Assembly: GCA_023935145.1 (NCBI GenBank)
Contig: CM043700.1
Location: forward strand, 142,658,828 to 142,722,827
Direction: 5' to 3'
DNA from: Bretschneidera sinensis
Taxonomy: Eukaryota > Streptophyta > Magnoliopsida > Brassicales > Akaniaceae
DNA: 64,000 nt
Positions 47,095 to 61,100 of the stretch are shown here, piece after piece; position 1 is the stretch's first letter, and the number at the start of each line of letters is the position of its first letter. The notes below the pieces were generated by a model, which was not told the DNA's origin, did no database searches, and worked only from the letters and a program-made list of their open reading frames with translations. Both the position numbers and the translations under genes were made by a program.

Positions 47095-50000
47095 ATGATG
47101 GGTTTTGGGTATTATGGTAGTGGAGGAGAATCTTCCTCATCTTCATCCAATTTATCACCCTTAGCTCCGCCTTTTACAGTGGATCGGTCTGTTCCAAAAC
47201 CGATATCAACCCCACTTATGGATTTTAGTGAACCATCTTTTAATGCCCCCCTGAATTCTTCTCTTCACAATTGGATGAATAATCCCCACTCTCCTCATTC
47301 CTTCCCAGAAATTGATGCCAATACTTATCCATACTCAAGTCCTCAGACGCTTAATTTACCTTCTGCCCATATGCCTTCTTCGAACCCATATGCTTCAACC
47401 GATGCTTTCTCCTACACTCAAAGTTCAGATGGCAAAGCTAACAACTTTCTGGAAGCCAAACCTTATTACCCATCATATGTCTCAACCGCTGTACAACCTG
47501 GGTATGATGTGTTACCCTCTCCAAATGTTGCCACATTTAAGGGGTCATCCAACGATGACTATACTCGAAGCTTGTCCGGTTTGAAGCATACCAATCGTTG
47601 GGGTGGTCTGTGGGAGGGATTGGCAGGTGGGGAGCAGGGTAAACAGTTTGAACATGGTGGGAGTTTTGGATCAAAGGAGATGAATATAGCTGCTTCATCT
47701 GTTTACAGGAATGATATGGACCTAGGTATATCTGAATTTCCTTTAGAGCATATATTTGAAAATACTTTGTAAGTTTCTATGTTTATTTGTAATGATGGTT
47801 GTGGATACTATTTGATCCTTTTTATTTGCTTTATTGTCCTTCATAGAGTTCATGCCATTTTGTTCACATTGTGCATATGATTTTTACTTTGTTGGTAATT
47901 TTGCATGTAGTTGGCTCATTCCATTTACATTTTTCTTGGTCCATGTGGGTTTCGCTGATGTGTTATGATATTATCCTCTACTTTCGCACTAAATGCTAAT
48001 CTGTCCATTTTTTTTCTGTATAACACTTTCATTTTGAATTTGCCACTAGCTTTTACACAAAAATGATATATTCTTCACCCTGTATTTAGACTTTTGTGTT
48101 GGTTTCTGACGAAGTGGTAGATTCTGTTGCTTGATTTTGATTGATATACTTCTCTGTTTTGTCTAATTGATGATGCCATGATGAAAACTAGCCTCAGCTT
48201 GCTCATCCTTTTTCTTGCTCGTCTAACATTCTTGATCAGTGTCACCCATCATTCATCATCGGTGCCTCTCTCTTTCACCTAACATAGTAATGAGGGAGCA
48301 TTTGTTAAATGTTTTGGGCATTAACTGATAAGGCAATCATGGAAGAGCTTTTATATACAGGAGTGTTATTGAGCATTCACAATTATATTTCTTAAATGCC
48401 TTTTGAAGAGCTTACACTTCACCTTAACCTAAATGATTTTCAAGTTTAAATTATCTTTTTGTCCTTCTATTTGCCTTTTTCCGTATGTCTTCCATTTTGT
48501 TTTGAAGAAAGTTTAGCTCTTGAATTGTGGAAATTAGGCCAAAAAAATAGAAATTTTCTAAGGATCATTATCTAATTATTTTCTTTTAAAAAAATCTGCA
48601 GGAGCTAATTCCTCCAAGGGCCTAAACAGATGTGAGGAAAATTCCCACAGCAGTGATATGCTTACTACAAGAGAAAAGCACATTGAATCTGCTAGCATTG
48701 GACAGCTAGATTATAAATCCTTCCTAGAGAGAACTCCATACTTCATGCCTGCTGATTATTTTAAAACCTCAATTTGGGATTCTAATTCAATTTTTCCAGA
48801 AAGCCATCCTCTGGAACCACCCCAAAAACTAGTTGATTCGATGATCAATCAAGTTCCATACAATGGCTCATATGAGAAATGCATGGAACAGCATGCTACT
48901 AGTCCAAATGATGGTGCATCATTGATGAAGTCTGTCCCTGGGGCCGTAGTGGCACCGCCAGCTATTGGAACCTGTTCTTCTGTACCAAATATAGGTTCAT
49001 TTAAAAATGTGAATAGTGGCAGTAATGCAGCTGATATCAATTTTGACAGCAACAATCCTAATTTGAAGGATCCTTCTCCTTTTCCAAGCTTTGGAAGAAA
49101 TGTTCGCTTTGATGCTAGCCAGCTCAGCTTTCACTTGGAAGGAAATGATCATATGTTTGCAAAAAATTTCCCGACAGGAACAGAGCTTCCAAGTAGTAGA
49201 GGTGTTCGTAAGGATACATTGGATAGTTTCTTTGAAGCAACATCTGACCGTCAAGGTTCTCATATTGGTCCAGATAGCTTCAGTTTGGCACCTGATTATG
49301 AGGAAGCCATCATTCCTGCTGAGAATTCTTCTGAAGTTTTAGATTATTATAACCCTCCTGTTGACTCACCGTGCTGGAAAGGAGCTCCAGGTTCTCATTA
49401 CTCTCCATTTGAACCTTCTACGGTTGCCCCTTCAAAGCTTATAAAGAAGCTAGAAGGATGCAGTGGCTTTAATATTCAGGGGCCTCACCTTTTCCCTATA
49501 TATACGGATGATGCTGTAAAAACCTCCTTTCAGAAACTAAGTGAAGATTCAGTGTCCCATGAAAACAGGTGTGGGGAAAATCGTATAGCACTTTCTCCAA
49601 GGAGGGATTCAGCTGCTAATTTGTTATCTAGAGAACGTGGATCTGATGATATTATGAAAGTGGGATTCAATCATATGAAACCAAGCTGTAGCCGTGTAAC
49701 TCAGTTTTCTGTCAACGTCGATGAACCAAAGAAACAAGATTCCCTGTCCAACAAGTCAATAAATGAATATGACTTGAAGCCTTCTCAGACCTTCCAACAA
49801 AGTTTTGAACAAGGTAGATTGACTTCTGAACTGAAGTACTCATCCGGGAGTGGTGTTGCAGATGTTGGGATGAATGCAAATGCTGCCTCAGAATATGGTT
49901 CATCTCATGGGTCATTCCATGCTACAAAAAGTTTCTCGTCCTCGTCTTCTTCTCTATCTCTAGAAGATATTCGTGCCATGCTTCATGAAGAATCACCTCC

Positions 50001-53000
50001 AAAGATGAATGTTCAGACATTGGTTAATACTATGCATAACATGTCAGAATTGCTTCTATATCATTGTCCGAATAAGGTTTGTGAATTGAGGGAACAGGAG
50101 TCTGAGGCCCTTAAAAATGTGATCAATAATCTAGAAAAGTGTATATTGAAGATTAGAGGAGAAATGAATCCGACACAAGAATCATTATCTGCCCAGCAAG
50201 CCACTTCTCAGTCTGTTGCAGACTTATCTAAGCATCAGGTGTGGTAATTTTTGTTATTACTTTTTTCTTTTCAAGTCCTATCACACATGAATTGGGAAGG
50301 AACGTTAATTTTTGCTAAACTCTAAGATTGCATATTTGACATATTGTTCCTTAGTTCACAAGTAAAAGTTCAGAACTCAATTGACCCATGGAAAGACACA
50401 TAAATGAGGGAGTCTCCTTTACAGACTTACTGACCGTTTCCATTTAAAAGGACCTATTTATTTGGAAATGAAACCTGCTTGGAGGAAGAAGTTTTTCCTG
50501 ATGAGGACGTTTCTTCTTTCCTGCAAACTGTGAAATTTAATAAATATGTTTCAAATATAAAGAAATATGAACATTTGATAAAATCATTATTCCGTTTTTG
50601 TATGTAAGTTCTTTTGTTCATTCTTCACCAATAAAGCCAAGCATGAAAGTCTATAGAACTTAAGTGGCTTTTGGGTGAATGTTAAGAAATTTTCTTAAAA
50701 ATTTGCAACACATGGCTGTAGATGGAGCTTGACAGTGGAAAAGGGGTTTATGTGGTTTATGCCTGTTCATTGATTTTTCTTAAATTGGCTGAAGCACAGT
50801 TTGAGGTTACCACCATTTTTCCAATGGCCTTCGTGTAAATCACTCATCAGATTGATGCATTTAGTGGCATAAACCATGCAATTCCTTGGAATCTGTTAAA
50901 AAGCTTCATGTTTTATGATGGATTGAAGCAAGTGAAAAATCAACATCATGGGTAAGTGCTGAACTCGCTCAAACCCCAGGGTAGGTATCTGCAACTCTCT
51001 CCCCCCCTTTTTTTGGTTGTGAGATAGATGCCTTAGATGTGTAAGGTCCTGATCACAATTTGGTTCTTTCAGACCAAAGGGCAACAAAAGAAATGTGTAC
51101 ATAGTATGTTTCCTTGGACAGTATAAAATAATGTAGTAGTTATTTTCCGCAAGTTAGAAGGCCATCACGACTTCATTCTACATCTAGTTCTTCATATTTT
51201 TTTCATTGTTTTTTGGGGTGGGGCGGTATGGGTAATTTTGTTGCTTGTGGCGTTGCTTCCCTGATTTTCAGTTAAACTAAATGCGTTATCCATGTCATTT
51301 GGTTTATATGCTCAATAAATCTTGCTTCATTATGCTTGAATGTTTTACCTCTAAATAGTAATGCGCCAATGCCTTCTTCAGGGTGCGAGTGTGCTCAGCC
51401 CTCAGGTCGCGAAGATAGCTACTATTGATCTTCTGGGTCAGTCCGACAATCAGCATGTCCATGAGAAAAAGAAGCATTATGTTGTGCCTGGTTATGCGGA
51501 AGGAGTGAAGGATGATAAGATGACCCAGGTACTTATGAATTTGCTTCCTTATTTGGTAATTATATCAAGATAGATTGTGTTGATTTTTTTGTGATTTTTC
51601 AGAAGGAAAAATAAAATTTAGTTTCCTAATCATGGATCATAATTTGCAGGCTATAAAGAAGGTTCTTATTGAGAATTTTCCTGATGAGGAAGAAATGCAT
51701 CCACAAGTTCTCTTGTATAAGAATCTTTGGCTTGAGGCAGAAGCTGCATTATGTTCCATCACTCACATGGCTCGCTTTAACCGGATGAAAAATGAGATGG
51801 ACAAATGCAAGTTGCCCGTGTCAAAAGGTTCAAACTATAAGCAGAAAATCTCCTCTGCCAGCTTTGTTTCAATGTTTTAATTATGCTTACCTCAAAACCC
51901 ATCTATGGCACTTATGTGTAAATATTGGTCTTCCTTTCAGATTTGTCAACAGATCCTGAGTCACCATCAAGGGCGAAGTTTTCTCCTGATCCAAGCACTG
52001 TTGAAAAATCAGAACCTATTACCCCAGATTTTTCAATTCAAGATTCCTCTATCATAGGTGCAAGTGGCCATGTGAATGATGTTATGGCCAAATATCATAT
52101 CTTAAGATGTCGGATTAACAATTTGAATTCCATGGATACTGTTGAAATGAAGAACCTGACGAGCACCATGGTTTCTCCTGAACTAGACATGGTTGACATA
52201 TCAGAACCTGTCGCCAATGGTGGCCCAACCCCAGATTTTTCCATTCAAAATTCCTCTATCATCGGTTCAAGCGGGCATGTGAATGATGTTATGGCCAGAT
52301 TTCATATCCTTAAATCCCGGATTGACAACCCAAATTCTGTGAATGCTGCAGATGCAGAGAAACTGTCCAGCTCCAAGGTTTCTCCTGATATGAACAAGAT
52401 TGACAAATTATCAACGGAAGTGAAGGATAGCTCAAACCCAGATATGTCCATCAAGGACTCCCCTGTTTCAAGTACCACCATTCATTCAAATGATGTTGAG
52501 GCTTCAGTAACGGATAGATTCCGTATCCAAAAATCCCGGATTGGCAATTCAAGTTCCATGAAGGGTAGCTCAACTCCTGATATGTCCATCCAGGACTCCC
52601 CTGTTTCCAATACTGCCATCCATTCAGATGATGTTGAATCTTCAGTAGTGGATAGATTCCGTATCCTGAAATCCCGGGCTGACAATTCAAGTTCAATGGA
52701 TGTGGAACAACCACCACCACCAGAGGTTCTTGATCTCAGATTTGGAAGAGAGAGAATGCATTGCCCAACTATTGAAAACGAAGCAGAGGATGGATCTTTG
52801 GATTTAAGTGCACCACATGCCTCACAAAATAATCGAGGCAACTACATCGGGGATAAGTTGACTGTGAAGGAGTTCTATCTTCAAGTCAAGGATGATCCTG
52901 TGATCCAGTCTCGCACAACCAACATGTATGGGAATAAACTTTCTCCAGGGTTTTATGATAGCTCTTCATCAGATTGGGAGCATGTATTGAAGGAGGAGCT

Positions 53001-53013
53001 TGGAGGCCAGTAA
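47095..53013 (+). CDS. Uncharacterised 1221-residue plant protein with four internal repeats, five exons
   Basis: Exons 47095-47725, 48602-50238, 51382-51528, 51650-51827 and 51941-53013 join in frame to 1221 residues. No catalytic domain, signal peptide or membrane helix is visible. The N-terminal 750 residues are Ser/Pro/Asn-rich and look disordered. A conserved-looking segment near residue 660 has LEDIRAMLHEESPPKMNVQT and may be helical (NTMHNMSELLLYHC). Exon 4 encodes another helical block (LLYKNLWLEAEAALCS). The last exon holds four repeats of about 40 residues centred on D-RF-ILKSR, and the chain ends DSSSSDWEHVLKEELGGQ. A nuclear or scaffold role is conceivable but unsupported. The strong GTAAGT donor at 47769 was rejected because it puts a stop in exon 2; 47725 keeps the frame. 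MM at the start gives two possible ATGs. Confidence 0.82.
52024..52700 (+). repeat. Four coding repeats inside the last exon
   Basis: Units start at 52024, 52231, 52438 and 52576. Each begins PD(F/M)SI(Q/K)(D/N)S and ends with an (R/K)-(F/Y)-(H/R)I-(L/Q)-(K/R)-(S/C)R block followed by N..SM or similar. Units 1 and 2 are close to each other (SSII...SGHVNDVMA), as are units 3 and 4 (SPVS...IHS-DVE-SV-DRFRI), so the array grew by duplication of a pair. Confidence 0.85.
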
Positions 53014-53225
53014 CTGCTGAAGGGATGGCATCTTCGCTCTTTTCTATTGGACATTTTTACATTAAAAATGCCTTTTAACTTGTTTGAATTGTTATTGAGC
53101 CCATGTGTACTCTTTTTGCTCCTTTTGTTAATATTAACCTAAATGATGTATGTGTATAGTTTGCAGTCTTAAGCTTTTGAACTTGCTTCTATTAGCCAAT
53201 GTTGATATATAAAGACTTGGCCTAA

Positions 53226-53469
53226 TTCCGTAGCTGAAGTGCGGATCAAGAAGAGGGTCCTGAGCAAGTCGTTTTAAGATGAATATTCATGTCATCTCTT
53301 GGGAATCAGGGAGGTGAGACAACCAGCCAGGCAAGATAATTTCCGTAGCTCAAGTGCGGATCAAGAAGAGGATCCTGAGCAAGTCGATTTAAGATGAATG
53401 TTCATGTCATCTCGTGGGAGTCAGGGAGGTGAGACAACCAGCCAGGCAAGATAATTTCCGTAGCACTAG
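53226..53469 (+). repeat. 115-bp tandem duplication
   Basis: TTCCGTAGCTGAAGTGCGG at 53226 recurs as TTCCGTAGCTCAAGTGCGG at 53341, and a partial third copy starts at 53456 (TTCCGTAGCACTAG). Spacing is exactly 115 bp both times and the two full units differ at only a few positions. It lies 210 bp past the stop of the 1221-residue protein gene. No coding role is seen. Confidence 0.9.
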
Positions 53470-54865
53470 ATTGCGATGAAATCCTCCAGTAAACCTGTCA
53501 GTAATAAAATCAATTAGACATCCTGAAATGCTTCGAAACAAAAAGGATCCAAAACCTTCGTTGAAGGCCTAAAGCATGATCTCCTACAAGGCATGTGTGG
53601 AGGATTCTGCATGTAAACGGCCGTGGAGATTGGTGGGGATACCCCTTCTTCTAGGCGAAGCACAACCACTAGAAGTCGTAACTACTGTTTCACAATATCC
53701 CTTATTTGGATATTTAAAAAAAAAGAAAAAAAACAGGATTGAACATATTTTGCTATTTTATCTTTTATTAATACAAAAAGGTCATTATAAAATTGGGTAT
53801 AATGATGAATATAATAAAAAGTTATAAAAGAGATATATACTCTTTCTCTAAATCCTTTCAATTTAGGAAAATTTTTAAAAAAGATTAAGGATTTGAAGAT
53901 AAATGAATAGGATCATTATTCGTTTACATATACCCTCTCCATTTCCTTTTCTCTCACTTTCCAAACAAAGTATATATACCGTTTTTTTTTCTTTCCCTCA
54001 ATTTCTTTCCATCCAAACATATTATTAAACTTTCATTTTCTTCTCAGAGAATCAAAAGAAAAATATACTAAACTCTCTCCTCCCCATCCTTTCCTAAATC
54101 ATTTTCTTCAAAAAAACGAAAGGAAAAGTTAAATTATACTATTATATTTGATGTTAACTATAGATTCTTGTCTAGACTTGATCCATGAGATTTTCTTGGA
54201 TAATGGAGAGATAAAGGAAAAATGTCTTACCTCTCTCTCTATGTGACAGTGGAGAGTACCTCTAGCCCAAGAAAATTCTATGATCCAAGTTTAAGGAATA
54301 ATCTTTTTTGAGTGGTGTTATTGACACTCTAAATATTATTATTGACACTCATTTTATTTATTAAACTTATGATAATGTTCTTTATTGAAATTAAATGCTT
54401 TTGAGAATGCAATTTAATTAAGAGCATCATTATAAGTACTAAAACAAAATAAGAAGAGTACGAATACAATTTAATTAAAGATATTATTATAAGTTTAAAT
54501 ACCAAAACAAAACAAAAGTAAGACCAATAACATCACCTTTTCTTTATTTTTTCTTATAATTGTAGATATAATACACAATATCTCTTAACAACTTCATTGG
54601 ATCTTCTTGCACTTAAGTCAACTAAGGTTGATTTTTCTCCCTTCAGTCTCATAGTTTATATGCAATTTCCCCAGTAAATCCTGCTAATGGCCCTTATTAT
54701 CATACAATGACAAAATAAGTCCAATTATCATCAACCCACTCCAGTTGTCCTTTATTAAACTTTGTCAATCGTTATTGCGCACCTTCTCACGTAGCACTTG
54801 ATTAACAACAAGATAATCTAAATCAAGTGGACCTCAAATCAACAAACCAATTAATGTTTTTCTTC
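53470..54865. other. Intergenic, no gene seen
   Basis: AT-rich spacer between the repeat-protein gene and the peroxidase gene, with C/T-rich microsatellite-like patches near 53930-54100. Confidence 0.55.
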
Positions 54866-54868
54866 AAC

Positions 54869-54876
54869 TATAAGTA
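54869..54876 (+). promoter_or_regulatory. TATA box of the peroxidase gene
   Basis: TATAAGTA lies 55 bp before the ATG at 54924. It places transcription start near 54900, downstream of the ATG at 54885, which supports 54924 as the true start. Confidence 0.5.
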
Positions 54877-54923
54877 GGCACTAAATGATGTTAATTATAA
54901 GTGTGATTAATTTGTACAGAGAC

Positions 54924-56477
<1,554 letters not shown>

Positions 56478-56832
56478 AAGGAAGATACAGAGTAGAGGTT
56501 AAAAGAGTGAGGATCCAAGTGGTTAATTTTCCAGCTTAATAATCAAAGCTGGATATTTTTATTTTCTTTGTTTTTGAGTGGGGTTCTGGGTGCTTCTATT
56601 TATGTGATTGGAAGGATCATGATTCTCCATTTAATAATGTGACATTCAATCTCCATTTAATAATGTGACATTCAATCTCAGTATAAACTTGACTCAATTT
56701 CAATTTTCAAATAGAGAGTAATAGAGCCACCGACACTTTCTCTGATATTGTTTTGAATTGGTTTGCTTTTGACTTTGTATTTGTAATTTGAATTTTGCTT
56801 CATTATATTTTGGAGTTAATTTAAATAGAACT

Positions 56833-58049
56833 TGTTGACCATCACTTCTATTTTAATGATGACAAAACACAACTTTTATTATACTAACAATGTTATCCAA
56901 GTGTATTAAGCAATAAGAACATTCAACCAATGATCAAGGTGTAAGAACTCATCCCGAATCAAACATCAAGTGAAGACAGAAGAACTAGTATAGGTCTAAG
57001 GTATTAAAACAAGTTGTAAGTCTCACTTGTTCAGGTAATTAGCTTGTCCAATGACTCTTTTTTTTAAAAGCATTTTAACATAACCCTTTAATCAAATGTT
57101 TTAAAATTAAAATCTTTTCAAAACATGAAAACTAGGTTGAAAGGTAACCCAGTCGACTGGGTACATATACCGGAAGACTGGTATATGGGACAATATGTCC
57201 ACAGTCAACTGGATGCTTCATACCAGTCGACTGGTGTTCTGGGCAGAGTCAACTGGTAAGAACAACCCAATCAACTAGTATTTTGGGCAGAAGTTTCTCA
57301 GTCGATTAGTAAGTCATACCCAGTCGACTGGTACCTTCAATAGCCTTAAAAATGAGATTTTTAAAGTGGACCCAGTCGACTGGTACTAAGACCCAGTCGA
57401 TTGGTAATTCGAAAAATATGACTGTTATGGCTCCAAACCTATACATTTGATGTACAAAAGCGAACCAAATCAATTCAGAACGGGCATATTACATCAAGGC
57501 TATTTAAACCCACATTATTGAGCATTTCAAAATAAGGAGTTACACATTCAATCAAGTTTTTACTCTTTGATACACAAAAAGCTTTGAAATATTTGTGCTG
57601 AGCCATTCTTCAAGCTTTACCTGAAAGAGAGATATTATTCAGTTGTACAAACCTTCATTGTTGTCTCTTTATCATTTACTTTACAGCTTTTATTGTAAAG
57701 GGATTAGCTTCCTAAAGGAAGAGATTAGCTTCAGAGAGAAAGGGGTTTACTTCCGAGAGGAAGGGATTGTAAGGCTTGTGCAACACCCGTGAAGTTGCAT
57801 GACTAAGGTTCTTAGTGGATTACTTCAAGGAGGTTCTTTGAAGAGAGTGGACGTAAGGTCGGAACGAATCCGATATTTCCGAACCACTATAAACTGAGTT
57901 TGCATCTTCTATTCCTTAAACTCTTTTGTTTTCAGTACATTACTTGTTTACATGCTTGTTGGTTCACATATTTTTATAAACTTGTGATTAATTAGCAAAA
58001 AGCTTTAAAAACCCAATTCACCCCCCTCTTGGGTTGGACTCAGTCTACA
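56833..58049 (+). repeat. 5' LTR of the copia element, with palindromic internal repeats
   Basis: It begins TGTTGACC and ends TCTACA, the TG...CA limits, 2 bp before the primer-binding site. About 57150-57410 contains around ten copies of CCAGTCGACTGG, a 12-bp perfect palindrome, four exact or nearly so and the others decayed (AGTCAACTGG, AGTCGATTGG, AATCAACTAG). The 3' partner is outside the window, so the left limit rests on the TG motif and typical size. Confidence 0.7.
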
Positions 58050-58051
58050 AT

Positions 58052-58064
58052 TGGTATCAGAGCC
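58052..58064 (+). promoter_or_regulatory. Primer-binding site for initiator tRNA-Met
   Basis: TGGTATCAGAGCC is complementary to the 3' end of plant initiator methionine tRNA, the standard minus-strand primer of copia elements, and lies directly after the LTR. Confidence 0.9.
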
Positions 58065-58104
58065 TCGTTATCAATTTTAGGCTTAATATCCTTGAGTTGA
58101 TTCG

Positions 58105-61100
58105 ATGGCAGCAAATAGTTATTCTGAGGGACACTCATACACTAGGCCTCTATTGTTCAATGGCTACAACTATAACTATTGGAAAAACAGGATGAAAATA
58201 TTTGTCGAATGACAAGATTATAATCTGTGGAGAGTCACTGAGGAAGGACCTAGAATTACTACAAAGAAAATCACTATTGGAGAAATCAATCATACAATGC
58301 CTAAACTCAAAACTGAGTACAATGATGAGGATTGTAGAATGATGTCTCTCAATAGTAGAGCCACAAGTATATTATATTGTGCTTTAGATATATCTGAATA
58401 CAATAAAATCTCTGCATGTGTTTTGGCTAAGGAGATATGGAATAAATTGCAAATTACATATGAAGGAACTAGTGAGGTTAAAAAATAAAAAATCTATATG
58501 CTAGTTTCTGAATATGAATATTTTAGAATGTCTCCTAACGAAACAATTTCTCAAATGCACTCACGTTTCACAACTATTGTTAATGGTTTGAAGCTTCTTG
58601 GTAGGAACATTGAGGAATTTTAACAAACAAGAAAAATCCTAAGATCTTTGCCACCTACTTGGAAAGCAAAGAAGATGGCTATTTAGGAAGCCAAAGATCT
58701 TGACAAACTTGATGTTGAGACACTCCTTGGGTTATTGTTGACATATGAAATGGAAGAAATGAATCCCACAGTCAATGATGATGAGAAGAAGAAAAAGGTG
58801 ATTGATCTCAAAGCCTCCACAAGTAATAAAGAAGAAGAATCGGAAGAAAATGAGGAGAGTAGCAAAAAAGACAGTGAAATGGCTTTAATCACCAAATGGT
58901 TTCATAGATTCTTGAAGAAAAGCAAGAAACCATACACAAAGGATCCCACCTAAAAAAGGGAACCATTTGTGTGCTATGGATGCAAGAAACCTGGTCACAT
59001 CAAGGCCGATTGCACAGCTACAAGCAAACCATACAAGAGCTTCAAGAAGAAAGCTATGATTGCAACCACTTGGAGTGATGACAAAGAAAAAGACTCTTCG
59101 GATAAAGAAGTCGGATACGAGGAAATTGCCAACCTATGTCTTATGGCAATCGATGATGAAAATGAGGTATCATCTTCTCCCTCCTCTAAGAATAACATGG
59201 TTAGTAATAGGGAAGAGCTAATATAAGTCATAAATGAAATGCATGAAGAATTAAAGAAATTTGATTCTAGGAACTCCACTCTTAAGAAAGAGGTGTCATC
59301 CTTTTCTAAAGAGATAATAAGTCTAAGAGAAGAGAAAGAAAAACTATCTTCACTACTTTATGATTCTTCTTAAGACTTTCTTAAGGATGAAAATGAAAAC
59401 CTAAGGAAAAAGATATTAGAATTGAATGACACAATATCTAGACTCATGCTTGGGAAAGAAAAGCTTGATGAAATGCTCTCTTGCCAATGATTAAGTGGAG
59501 AAAAATTCAGGTTAGGATACTCTCCATTAGGCAAGCAAAAATCAAAAGAGAGCTTATTCATGAAAGTCTCTTGTGTGAATGAAGCCTCTACTTCAAAAGT
59601 CAATATCACACCTAAAATGAATGCTAGCATGACTAGAAACTCTAATTTTAATGCATATATAAGAGTGAATAATCCTAAAAATACTCATGCTTATATGTAT
59701 GCTCATTTGAGGAATGCTTATACACATGTTAGGAATAATCAAAATATGCATCCTAGACATAATATGTATAATCAAAACTTGCACACTGCACAAACTAAGA
59801 GTTACCATCATCTTAGAAATAGTGTACGCACAATAATATATCCTAGAAATCATCTACATCCATTTTCTGGAAATGACATGTATATTCATATTCCACATAA
59901 TAGAAACATGTATTCTAGGAATTCATATCCTAAGCATTATAGGCATGCACAACTAAATAATCCTAAAAAATTCAATAACTATCATCCTAGGATTGTGCAT
60001 CATCATGTCTATAGAACTCCATATATTGTTAAGAAAGTATGGGTCCCAAAAAGAACTATATTTTCAAGGACTAACCCCAAAGGACCCAAGAAATTTTGGA
60101 TACCTAAAAATGCAATTGTGTATCCTTGTGTGATGTAGATATGTCTCCACACCAATAAGAAAGGTAACTGTTGGTACCTTGATAGTGGATGCTCAAAACA
60201 CATGACCGGTGATAAAAGTGTGTTCAAGGAGCTAACTCTAAGAGATGGTGGACTTGTCACCATTAGAGACAACAAAAAAATAAAGATCATAGGGCATGGA
60301 AAAGTTGGTAATGATTTCTCAACCATAGATAATGTATTGCTAGTACAAGGCCTTAAGCCAAATTTACTATGCATTAGTCAACTTTGTGACAAAGGCAACA
60401 AAGTCACATTTGAGACCTCTCATTGTCTAGTTATAGACATCAAGAGTAACAAGATCAAATTTGTTAGCCATAGACATGAAAATGTCTATATAGTTGATTT
60501 AAAATCCTTGCATTCCAAAAATGAAAAATGTTTTCCTGCCATTAGCGAAAATCCATGGCTATGACATAGAAGGCTTGGTCATGTGAACATGAACTTGCTG
60601 AAAATCATTTCAAGAAAAGATTTAGTCATTGGACTTCCCAAAATCAATTTTGAAAAAGATAAAGTATGTGATGCTTGTCAAATGGGAAAACAAATTAGGA
60701 TTTCTTTTAAATCAAATAATGTTGTCTTAACTACTAGACCATTGAAACTTTTGCATATGGACTTATTTGGTCCAATAAGTACCATTAGTCTAGGTGACCA
60801 TCAATATGCTCTTGTTATTATTGATGACTATTTAAGATATACCTTTGATATCTTTATTGCTTACAAGGATGAAGCCTTCAAATGATTTGAAAACTTTTGC
60901 AAAAAGATTCAAAATGAAAAAGGAATTTGTATTTCAAGCATTAAAAGTGGTCATGGAAAAGAATTTGAAAACTAAAATTTTTCAAGATTTTGTGATGAAA
61001 ATGGAATTGATCACAACTTTTCAACTCCTAAAACTCCTCAACAAAATGGAGTTGTTGAGAGGAAAAATAGAGTTCTAGAAGAATTTGCTAGAACAATGCT

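Noticed and set aside
47726..47768. Longer first exon of the 1221-residue protein gene using the GTAAGT donor at 47769
   Set aside because: Joining this donor to the exon at 48602 gives an early stop; the weaker donor at 47726 keeps the frame. It could still be an alternative splice form.
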